Below are positions 49,836 through 61,000 of a stretch of 64,000 bases of DNA, one piece after another (position 1 is the stretch's first letter; every line of letters begins with the position of its first letter). The notes beneath the pieces are model-generated. The model saw only the letters and a program-made list of their open reading frames with translations, was not told where the DNA came from and did not search any database. The DNA is from Chondrosia reniformis. Its lineage: Eukaryota; Porifera; Demospongiae; Chondrillida; Chondrillidae. A program made the position numbers and the translations under genes. The stretch is taken from assembly GCA_947172415.1 (NCBI GenBank), contig OX359199.1, positions 1,576,001 through 1,640,000 of the forward strand, given 5' to 3'.

Positions 49836-50335
49836 CTGTGTTAGCATACACATTCACTAAATGTTTTTATTTAATGTTTTCCTTTTTTTTTCTCCTGGAT
49901 TAGCCAACACATTCTTGTGTCTCATTCGCATGCGATTTGGATCCTGATAAACAAAGTTGTATTGTTAAATTGCACTCGTTGCCTATAAAGATACCTATAC
50001 CATATATATTTGCTTCCCAGTACTCAATGTTGAATGAAACTATATACCTGAGGTGCCAAACCAGTGTCTTCATTGTTGAGTATGATTGAATTGAATATAA
50101 TGAAAATCTGCTGTGAAACTGGCATATGAAATTCCTTTCACAAGGTCATATAGGACATTATATATTCACAACCGTGAGCAAATGGCAGATACATATCACA
50201 CAGTTTCCATGCAGGCATTTGGGATCCAACTACTTAGATTTGGGGTCTATATATAATGGGTCTGGAATATTTACATTGCATGAATATTGCTCCACTGGAC
50301 TAATAATTTCCACAGCAATATGATTCATTCATGCT
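49836..50335 (-). pseudogene. Decayed GT31 copy 2 (C-terminal fragment)
   Basis: Matches the 3' part of the cluster genes: AGCCAACACATTCTTGTGTC, then CCCAGTACTCAATGTTGAAT, CAGTGTCTTCATTGTTGA and GAGCAAATGGCAGATAC. The frame is broken by several insertions and deletions (for example in the acidic EDT region near 50070 and the GPGY region near 50170), and the 5' two thirds are missing. It is more diverged than the relic at 45357-45950, hence probably older. Confidence 0.85.
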
Positions 50336-50585
50336 ATATACTTGAAAAGGCTGATAGTTTTGTAAATCATGGTGATTTATAGTTTTGATAATCCTGGTGA
50401 TGCATAGTTTTGATAATCATGTTGGTTTCAACTTTTTTTCTTTATAAATAACAACTGAAAAAATTCATTCAGATAAAAAGATTGGTACATCAACTGTATT
50501 AGTCATCCGATCAGACTGCAAACTGATGGTTAACATGAATGCATATTGCAGGCACTAAAAAGCAGCCATACATACAACCACATAT

Positions 50586-51497
50586 CTAGCATAGCTTTCC
50601 ATTGGTCAACACTTGCTTGTGTCGTAATTTCATTAGCTTAGGAAACTGCTGATGTACTAAAATGGTTCCGTTACTGCAAGTGTTTCCGAGGGAGATGGTG
50701 CCTTTTGCCTCCCAGTACTCAATGTCAAACGGGACAATCCAAAGTGCTAAACTAGTGTCTTCATTGTTGTACATACGAAAATCTACTTCATAGCTGGCAT
50801 CTGAAATTCCTTTCACAAGTTCATAGGACATTACATATCCAGGACCATGAGCAAATGGCAGGTACGTCATACAGAGCTTCCAATTATTTTCTACCCATTT
50901 GGACCTGGGGTTTTTAATGGGTCTGCCATACTTCGTAATAAGACCAAAATAGATGGGTTTAGTGACGACCTTATTACGAAGCATCTTTAGTAGAGCAGCC
51001 ACAAGTACATAAGAGTCATCGTCAGACTTCATCAGATACTTAAACTTGATATTCTCACTTGCCCATTGGATTAGTCTAAGTGTCTTTCTAGTCAGATTGT
51101 GATAGTCCTCTTTATGATCAGGAAGAATAATAATATCTCCATGACTTTCCCTTTCTGCTGATACTTTTTGAACTTCACTCTCTGTTAAACCAAATGTGCC
51201 CATGATAAATTTGATTCCAACAGTTGTACTCTGAGCGTACGGAGATGCCCAGGTTTCACGAATTGCAGTTCTACGGTCTATATCCGTTGGCCTTGTTGGT
51301 ATTATAATGAGAAGGTAATATTCAGGGAGGATACGTTTATCGCTGTACAGCCATTGAGCTACAAGTTCGCCTCTCATAGGTGAGAAATAAATGTTCACAT
51401 TTCTAGAAGATTTTATGATATATTGAACCATTTCAAGGGCGATAACACCTAAAAACACTCTGACAAGGCTTTTCGTTAACTTTTTTAACTTTCTCAT
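50586..51497 (-). CDS. GT31 beta-1,3-galactosyltransferase-like enzyme, cluster copy C
   Basis: Intronless, 303 codons. Basic start MRKLKKLTKSLVRVFLGVIA with signal anchor to about residue 28, then a short stem of about 30 residues, much shorter and unrelated to those of copies A and B. The catalytic core is almost identical (RETWASPYAQST, KSDDDSYVLVAALLKMLRNK). The acceptor-side C-terminal third differs (RSKWVENNWKLCMTYLPFAH, NGTILVHQQFPKLMKLRHKQ). Type II Golgi enzyme by family. The mosaic of a conserved core and divergent ends suggests different acceptor choice and gene conversion in the core (inference). Confidence 0.92.
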   Translation of the reverse strand: MRKLKKLTKSLVRVFLGVIALEMVQYIIKSSRNVNIYFSPMRGELVAQWLYSDKRILPEYYLLIIIPTRPTDIDRRTAIRETWASPYAQSTTVGIKFIMGTFGLTESEVQKVSAERESHGDIIILPDHKEDYHNLTRKTLRLIQWASENIKFKYLMKSDDDSYVLVAALLKMLRNKVVTKPIYFGLITKYGRPIKNPRSKWVENNWKLCMTYLPFAHGPGYVMSYELVKGISDASYEVDFRMYNNEDTSLALWIVPFDIEYWEAKGTISLGNTCSNGTILVHQQFPKLMKLRHKQVLTNGKLC

Positions 51498-52036
51498 TCT
51501 TCCAAAATGGCTTTATCAATAATTAAATCATCATAATTATATTATTCAAGAAAAAATGGCGATGTCTTGCCCTCCATGTTTTATTTGATGACGTCATATC
51601 ATCTATTGGAGATCGAAAGGAATTTCAGGAAAATCGTCCAATAATCGATAATAAAAGTATGATAAAGGTGCCGGGCCATTTAGGAAGAGCTACTAGGGGC
51701 TGGAAGCCAAAGAGCCAGAGTGCTACTAAGACACTAAGTTTTGACTTATTGTTAACCTTAATTTCTAAGTCTACGGCAGGTGCATGTAGAGTATGGATAG
51801 GGCGAAAAGTGGTGCTTAAAATAAAGTATTCTTCAGTTGTGTTGCTACAGCTGCAACGTTCCACACCAGGAAATAAGGACCTTCATATAGTAGCCCTGTG
51901 ATTATGGTTCGTTTTTCTATCTAATAGCTACGTACATGAGTAGGGCGACTGTCTCTGTTGACATAACAAAACGCAAAGTGGTTTCGCAAAGGTGTGAAGT
52001 CATAAGACATTCCTGTATACGCACGTAGTGTTCAGC
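51498..52036. promoter_or_regulatory. Divergent intergenic region, GT31 copy C and SAM-RA-PH-SH2 gene
   Basis: The two start codons face away from each other over 0.54 kb. AAAAATGGCGATG near 51553 resembles a YY1-type core and TGATGACGTCATATC near 51587 contains a perfect CRE-type TGACGTCA. No convincing open frame; the short frames here are not conserved in any way I can judge. Confidence 0.5.
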
Positions 52037-55000
52037 ATGGCTGAAGAGGTGAAGAAATGGTTGGAAACCAAGGGACTCCCTCAATATTATAAAATGTTCA
52101 TCGAAAATGGATATGACGATATAGACTCTCTAGGGTGCGTTTATTAAGAGTCCACACCCATCTAAGTCTATGTTTAGGTTATTGGAGGAAACCACACTAT
52201 ACCTTAAAAGTGCCTGTCCCTCACAAACAGGTGCACCTAGTGAGATTTGATTTCTGGGTTAAACTTAGATTCTTCTAACTGTACAGTGACCTTGATAACG
52301 AAGACTTGGATGCGATTGGAATAACCGATCGGAAACACAGAGATATCATTCAAGGAAAGTGTTCTTCGGTTGCGTCACTTCAGCAAGAAGTCCACAAGAA
52401 GGTTCCGCGTCCGTCTTCGAAGTCTCCACGGGGAAGCAAAGCCATGGAGTCCAACCCCTTTGATCAGTTTGAATCCATGTGGGCAGACATCGACAATATG
52501 TTGGAGGACATGAGTTCGATTCAGCCTGAAACAGTGAGTGATTTGATTTAGGTGGCTCACGACGGTTTGAAAACCAATTGGTCTAGATATTCGAGATACG
52601 GGCCTGCCTGGTTTCAAGCGATAAAAGTAGTCACTTCGAACGCGTTGCAATGTTTAGTTGACCGCTTAAGTGCTTTCTGTTGTTGAACATAATCTACAGT
52701 ATGTTGACATACCTTATTCGTGTAGTCAATTGTAAGGGAACACTTATTTAACTACACAAATTAGTAAAGTATGTCAGTCTTCATACGTACGTATATTTGT
52801 ATAGGCCATTTCACATCTGAGATTTTGCCTATCTTTACATTTAATGTCACTTCTAGGTGGAAATCTGTAATGACACACACTCACAGCTAACACTTTGCTT
52901 TCATAATCATGTCTGTATAAAGTGTGTGTTACGTATGTACACTGGCTGGGAGGACCTTCAATGGATATTTGAACTGTTTCAGACTACAGTGACTAGAGTA
53001 AATGTTAAATGTTTGGTTTTGTCTTAGTGTAACCTCTTCCTTTTAAAGCCAAAGTGTTGTAGAAATTTTAGCATAATAGTATTGGATGCACTCTACCAAT
53101 ATAGTAGGTTGTCTTTAATGTATACACATATAAACATGCATCACTCCTTGAAGCAATTTAGTGCTTTGTTGGTACAGTGTACATATATACGTACGTATAT
53201 TATCAGACATTGAAATCATCCTGTACAAATGTTAGTATTAATTGTAAATGAACTTCATTTGAGTATTGTCCTTGCTCAAAAAATGAAAGTAGTATTCATG
53301 TTTTTCTTCTCTCAGTTGGTGGTTATGCCTAGGTAGTGTCTGAATGCTGCTACAAAGGAAGTTTTTATTTCTACTGCTAAAGAAATCAGTAGTACTAGCT
53401 AGAGTGTCATGCTAGGTACAGAAGTAATAAACATTAAAATCTGTTACTGAAAGTTGAGCGTTTCACTTATTGGTGGAACAATCAACCCTTTTTTCGCTTT
53501 CAATGATATCTACATACAGTACATAAATGTGATGTCATTACTTATCACTTGAGTGAGCCTTCCCAGTGAAAAAGTAAGGACAGTAATAATGATGGTTGTG
53601 TAGGGAGGAAGTAAATTCTTCCTCTTGTATGAATAATTCAACACACCATTTCAACATGCTACACATCTATTTTAGAGTAAAAGGACTATAGGGAACAAAA
53701 TGTGAGAGCTTTGGATGAGGATACAAGAATCTTCTCCTTCTACTTTACTGGGCCAGATGTGGGGTCATTGACAGCTGCCTACTTGTGCTTTGTATTGTAT
53801 TGTATCATCCTTGGATTTCTGGACATTCTTCATTTGACCCTTTGGGACTATTGGCACGTTAACAGTCATTCATGGGTGCCACCAAATATTGGTTGATTTC
53901 ACTGTTCAAAGTAAAGTAACCAATGCTATTGTATTATCAAAGTGTACCATGGTCAGTCCATTCACAGTATTCAAACATTAAATAGGCAGCCTTTAAACTG
54001 GTGTGACTGGTTTCCATTAAGACTGAGCTGTCTGCTCTCCTAATGAGTAATGTGAAGTTGCCCATTTTCCACAGTAGCCAAGTGGGAGAGTGTGAATGAA
54101 GCATTGTATGTTTCTAGTAGTTTTTAGTTTTACCTAGTTGAGCTGTACACCTACCAGTAACATGTGTTGTTATCTAAGCAACCAAATACGTACCCTGAAA
54201 GCCTGCATCTTTGAACTGTTTAAAGAACATGCAATTAATATACAAGTAATAAGGTATAAGGTTTAATTTGCTTTCAAACTGTGTCCTAGAAGAGTGCTTT
54301 AGCTTAGGTCTGCCCATCTTGTTGTTTGCATACTTTATGTGAAGAGAATGATGCTTAAGCGTTCATATTGCATATTCTAGTCTCCTAATTATTCAATTGA
54401 CTAGCCTATATAGTATGTCCCTGGTTTGCTAGGGATTCTGGTCTTGAAGCCAAACTACAATCTACTGACCACATTATTAATATTTGTGTTTATAATGAAG
54501 GGTCTTACTCTCTTGATAGAGGAAGAGGACAATGTATATTATGTGTGTGTTTTTGTACGTACGTAATTAAATAGTGAATACACCATTTTTCATACATGCT
54601 ACATTTTAGAGTAAATGCCTATAGGGAACTAAACCTAGTGAGAGCTTTGAGAATAATCCTTCTCCTCTTCTTTCACAGTGGGCATACATATGTACGTATA
54701 TACGTACATACATATTGTATTCCTATTTCCTATTAGTAAGCAAGTATAATGTAGTTTTATGGTTACCTTCACTGGCCTCTCTGAGTTATAAGCAGGGGTA
54801 CGTATATATTATACATAGTTATTGGTGTACGTACGTAGAGTCGTTTTATAAGTAAATTGAGTTATAAGGAACCATTTCACTGTTGTAGCATACGTATATA
54901 CATATGTACTTTTAGAGTAAAGACCTACACCATTGGTATGTACATTGCAATTATCTAGATGTTCCCCCAGTGTATGAATCATTAGACCATTGGTATGTAC

Positions 55001-58000
55001 ATTGCAATTATCTAGATGTTCTCCAGTGTATGAATCATTAGACCATTGGTATGTACATTGCAATTATCTAGATGTTCTCCAGTGTATGAATCTCATTAGT
55101 CTGTTGTAATGTACATTGCAATTATCTAGATGTTCTCCAGTGTATGAATCATTAGTCTGTTGTAATGTACATTGCAATTATCTAAATATTCCCTAGTGTA
55201 TGAATCATTAGTCTGTTGTAATGTACATTGCAATTATCTAGATGTTCTCCAGTGTATGAATCATTAGTCTGTTGTAATGTACATTGCAATTATCTAGATG
55301 TTCTCCAGTGTATGAATCATTAGTCTGTTGTAATGTACGGTGCTTGGTTGCACCTGGGTATGTATGTGCACACAAATGTACGTGTAACCTACCTAACTTT
55401 ATTTCTCTATGGACATATGGACATCTCCTCTTTGTTTAATTATATTAAGTTATTGTTTATACCAGCAATATTCATAACAAAATAGTCATTTTCAATGTAA
55501 TTACCTTTTGATGCCGCCTCTGACATACATACATACATACATAGTGCTTGGCATCGTTTTCACAAGATCCTGTCTTTTATCTTAATCTCCTGTATGTATA
55601 TATTACATACTGTACATACATACATACATTTGTAGTTCAGCAATAAAGACATTAAGAATGAATTTTTTTCTAATGAAGACCTTCATCAATTTCTGTAAAT
55701 ATTTATGTTGCTAATGTTCAACCATTTAAATTGCTGTGCCATTATTAACACTTTATTACAGTTTGTATATGTACAGTTACAGTACGTATACAGTTTCTGA
55801 TGCTTTTTCCCTAAGTTATAAAAATCAGACTTTAAACCTATTTAGACAGCTTTTTGAATGAGTGCCAACTCTTTCCCACTTTGTGAATGGACCAGTATGT
55901 GCTAGTCACCATAAATGCCCCACTCTTCCTTACACTTCACGCTGTTATAAGTAGGTAAGGTAAAGATATTCCCAATTTGCACTTATTTGTTACAAATTAG
56001 TTGGTTAACTGTACATATGTGCGTCTAACTGAAATAGTGATATTGTTAAAAGTAGGAATTGTTATTTCAAATAGTAATTTTAAATATGAGTGTTATGACA
56101 GTTATCAGTCTTCTGTTAGTGTGTAGTTGGTAATAGGTTATCACTCAATATATTGGGTCAGTACAGCTACGTACCAACCTTTGCAGTGGAACCTACGTAT
56201 TTAATCAGAGAACCTGTAGAGATTAATGGTTTGATCCCCAAAAGGTTGGCAGAGGAGTACCTCATGCACCTACCTATGTACGTATGTACGTACATTTAGC
56301 TGACTCTGTAGTCTTCCGAGTGACACCAGCTGAAGAACGAGAGAGCTTATTGGAATTCACTGTTGAATATTTTTTTAAGGAAATTAGATGTGGAAAATTG
56401 TATAATTTGATGAAAATTGCTCTAAAGATAAATGTCAATGTTTGTTAATGATACAGGTAGTGTTTTAGCTTCACAAGATATAAAATTAAGAAGCTTTGGC
56501 TGGCAGTACTACGTATGTACTTCCATTAGTAGTTGATCAATACCATCTATTTTAACTATAGAATGTATAGAATTTCTATTTGTGTGTGAATGTAGGTACT
56601 TACGTAAGTGATTTGTGTACTCTATGATGTAATCAACACCATTTTCCTTGAAACATGGTTGGCATGGTTATGAGGCTAAGGAACATACTTAGAGTAGATG
56701 TTTTCCTGGACTATTACTCAACTATAAAGCATGCCCAATGAGTTTTAGTTTCCTAAACTTTTCACTTTGGGAAAACCTATAGAGCTTGTGATTGAGGACA
56801 CAAACAGTTTCTTACACTGTAAAGACAACTGTTTCTGGGAATATCATCATCAATAACAAGTATTTTATGCTATTTGTTATACAGTTTAATGTGCTTACTA
56901 GTCGATATGATAGGAGTTTATTCTACGTATGTTTGTCTTTGAAAGGATTCATCTTTCCATCTCAAAAACGTCTGACAGGAAGACCCTACCTTTTTTAGAT
57001 ATCCAGAAGAGATAAACTAGGGATCTTTTTTAAGGATTTGTATTATACTGTGGTATGTAAGAATGGTGAATTGCACATCCTGAAGAATTTGGGTGTGTTT
57101 TAATATTTATAACCTCCTTTTTAAACAGTGAGACTGTTTTAATAATGTGGTTACATTAATATGGAGATTTTGAGAGAAGCCACTATAATAGTGGTCATTT
57201 TAAATGCCAAGAATACTTTACAGTCATCTTCTGGAATGTGTAGTATTTCACTTACAATGACTTGATCTAGTGTCCTTGGTTAATGAATGCCTCCATCACT
57301 TGATATCTCTAATATGAATCATTTATTTGCATACTCTTCTCTTGATGTCATGTAGCCATGTATGTATACATGTGTATGTGAATATGGGAGGGACGTACAT
57401 ACGTATATATTTGAGCATCAGCAACACTTCAAAAAGATTCATCGCTGAAGAAGGGCTGAAAGTCAAAATGTCCAAATTTCTGTTTTTGTTTTTAAAATGT
57501 TGCTAATACTAATATATACAACTTCAATATCCATTATGAATGCAACAAATACCCCATTCACTGTTCACTGCCATCTACCCCTTTCACTGTTCACTGCCAT
57601 CTACAGTGGTTTCTGTTTTTTTAGAACACAACTAATGGTTTTAGCAGCTCAGATTCTTCTCAGTACAAAGCAAGTCCAGAACCAAGCCATGCAAAGGCCT
57701 TTCAGAGTCAAGAGAACCTTGTCTCTTCTGGATTTTCAGGATTATCAGGATTACAAAGGACACTCTCTGTGGACCTTGATGATTCAGATCATCTTGAACT
57801 TGAGTTTCACCCTAGTCCCGATGAAGAACCCTCAGAAGATGTCATTGGCTTTCCAGGTAGAACATTGAGTTCAACAGTCGAGGTTGGTGCATTTTAATGA
57901 CTGTTAAATCTGACATTACCTGTTTTTACCCCAAAAATTAGTATTGCTATTACGTATCCCTGTAAGTTTAGGAAAGTATTTAAATATATACATAGGCGTT

Positions 58001-61000
58001 GGAACTGGGGGACCAGGGGGCCATGTGTATCTCTGCCCCCACCCCTAGCTTATACGTACATAAGATTAACGTACTATACGTAAGTATGTTTTTTGAATGA
58101 AAATAACTCCTAGGATACCCGAGTGTGGTCTACTTGATTCAAATCACTTGCATCCAAGAGGCATCAGAATATTAATTGTACATACATATATATAGTATTA
58201 ATTGTACATATACGTATGTACATATATACTGTATATATAGTATTGCAAAACATTGAAAATAGCACAGAATACAATATAGGAAAACTATATACTTCCGTTT
58301 ATATATACTGGCCTAAAAGCAAGTTTGCCATGGTCTGACATACGTATGTTTATTGATTAAATGTTTGTTATATGATAATAGTCCCATAATGTTACCACTT
58401 TATCTAATTTTAATACATACTACGTACATACGTAGTTAATCCTTTTATATATGCATGTACTGTTCTACAGTTGGGTCCCCTCGCCAAACAGGGTGATTAT
58501 CAAGATCCAGGTATTGACCTCGACTCAATTCTCGATGATCTGATGTTGTTTGATCCTAGCAAGACTGTAGCTCAGGCACAAGTGAAAAAAGAAACGCAAC
58601 CTAGCGGTGATGCAGTGCAGCCCACGAATGGTGTACACAGGGGTCCGCAGACAAGGGACGGTCATCTGTCACATCAACCGGAAGTACCAAAATCCCAACC
58701 ACCGCTCCCATTGAAAGCAGAAATCTCAGCATCCAAATCTGGTGAACCAGTTACCAGTGAAAACACGGTAGTGATTTCAAAAACTCACAAGTTGCCGAGT
58801 GCTTCCGACTTGGTAAGTTGTTGATCAGTCAAATTTTACCACTATTATATATCTGGGGTTTAGTGACTTTTGGTACCATGCCAACACTCATAGTGATGGA
58901 CCCCCATCTTTGTATATGCTCCCATCTCCAGCTGTAAACAGAGTCTTCTTGTTTTAGTCATCGTTGGTTAAATTTCTACTAATTTTCATGCTACTTTTGT
59001 ACTTATATTCTTTCTAATTTGATAAATGCGTATTTTGTTACAGTACTTTGAGCTTGGCACTTGTGAGGTACGTACGCATAAGCTATTTTTCTTCATAAAT
59101 ACTAAGTATACATACATACATATGTAAGTCCCCTATTATTTGCCATAAAGAAGCAAGTACTAGCATGTGCATGCATATTTTCTTAGTTATTCACAATTCC
59201 ATTACTATATGGTATGTATTTCTTAGATAACAGATGATGATGTTAAGATTAGGCTGGAAAATTTTGCTGCAAAACTGAGACAAGATCCGTTAATGAGCCC
59301 ATCTGAAGTGGAACTGAAGTTGAAGGAGGAAAAGATGAGGATAGCTTTGGACAAGATGAAATTGGCGAATCAGAAGAAAGTGGTTATTAAGGTGTACACA
59401 GATGATGGTTCAAGTAAAGCGGTGGTGTTGGATGAATATATGACTTCGGCTATGGTGTGTCACCTCTTGGCAGAAAAGAACCATGCTGAAGAGAGTCCTT
59501 ATTGGGAGGTTGTTGAGAAACAGGGTGATCTAGGACTGGAAAGAGCTTTGAATGATCATGAGAATGTAGTCGATGTCCATCTCCATTGGCCGAGGGAAAA
59601 TAAAAATGTTTTCATGTTCCGGAAAAACAAAAAGAAATTTGATCTCTTGGAAAATCCCTTGGTATGTACATACATAGGAATAGACCTTTTCTGTTGGACC
59701 AATTAAAGGAAGAACAATTAATTTATTTGATATTAATTTATTTTGTTGGCAAGTTAGCAAACCATTTCCTACAACTGTCAGGTTTGGTAGCACTGTGTTG
59801 TCTTGGGCATATAGTACATACATACGTACATACGTACGTACGTATGCGGTAATTTCCACAGAAAAGCCAGTAGCATGTTCAGATGTGGAAATATATAGTT
59901 TCAATACACTTAACATGATTATACTTGTACTGGAAATGTTTTAACACAATACACTCAATATATACCAGAGATATTATATTAAAACATTGATAGTTCACCT
60001 ATTTGGCTGTGCTTTGTGCCAGGTGCCTCTCATGGTCTATATTATTGGTACAATGGTATAGCAAAAGTCTTTCAACTCTGAAAGTTACAGTATTTATGTA
60101 CCTTTATTTTTACATACATATGTATTACATTAAAGCAGTAGCATGGTATCCTTTTCACATTCATTTAGTTGTACTTCCCCACTCATTTGGGAACAAGAGC
60201 TAAGGATGTGGATAAACAGAAAATGGCAGAGAGAGCCAAGAAAATCATGCTACAAGAATACCTCTGTCCTACGGGTGGTGTGCCCGAAATAGAAGGTGTC
60301 CTCTACATGAAGGACGGTTATAAGAAGCCCTGGAAAAAGTACTTTTTTATTCTTCGATCCTCAGGCTTGTATTTTTCTACAAAAGGAAAGTCGAAAGTAA
60401 GAGAATCATTTAATTTCATAGTGCAAGTGTATATACGTACGTATGTGACTGTTTATTTTGTGTCCTTAATTTTTCCAGGCAACTAAACATTTAATCAAGT
60501 TTGTCACTTTTGAGGATCATGATCTTTTTGTTGGTGTAAACTTTAAAAAAGTTTTAAGTGCTCCTTCTCAATTTTGTTTCTGCCTTAAAGTGAGTCTCTT
60601 CTATAAGTACGTACGTATGTACAGTACATGTACGTATGTATGCTGTAATTATTCAAATAGAAGCTGCACTTTGAATAGTAGTCACCCTCAAATAGTAACC
60701 ATTCCTGGATCTTGCTCCAAAAAATTGATTGCCACCTTCAAATAGTAGCCGTATTTTATTTATAATGGTTATGTCATGGCCTGAGATATACTTAAATACG
60801 TAGGTGTGTCTGGGAGTTTTAAGTCAAGTTGTCTCTCTAGGATGGTAATTATACCTGCATTTAATACGTACATAGAGATGCATGTCAAATTGATTACCTC
60901 ATATTTCCATATCCATTCAATTGCAGCCTGCCAAGTCTAGCTTTGCTAAGGATGTAAAAGTGCTTTGTGCAGAAAATGCACAATCCTTTAGAACTTGGAA

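Larger units (their letters stand above)
52534..57624 (+). other. 5.1-kb intron of the adaptor gene
   Basis: By far the longest intron in the window. It holds three copies of dispersed repeat R, a 56-bp minisatellite and many ACGTACGT words; I see no coding exon in it. The flanking exons join in phase 0. A second gene or alternative promoter hidden here cannot be ruled out from sequence alone. Confidence 0.6.

Noticed and set aside
53702-53896. 64-codon frame in the 5-kb intron as a coding exon
   Set aside because: It overlaps dispersed repeat R, whose other copies do not keep the frame.
57990-58060. GGCGTTGGAACTGGGGGACC as a regulatory or gene fragment
   Set aside because: It looks like a piece of an interspersed repeat, but without a second copy here I cannot define or name it.
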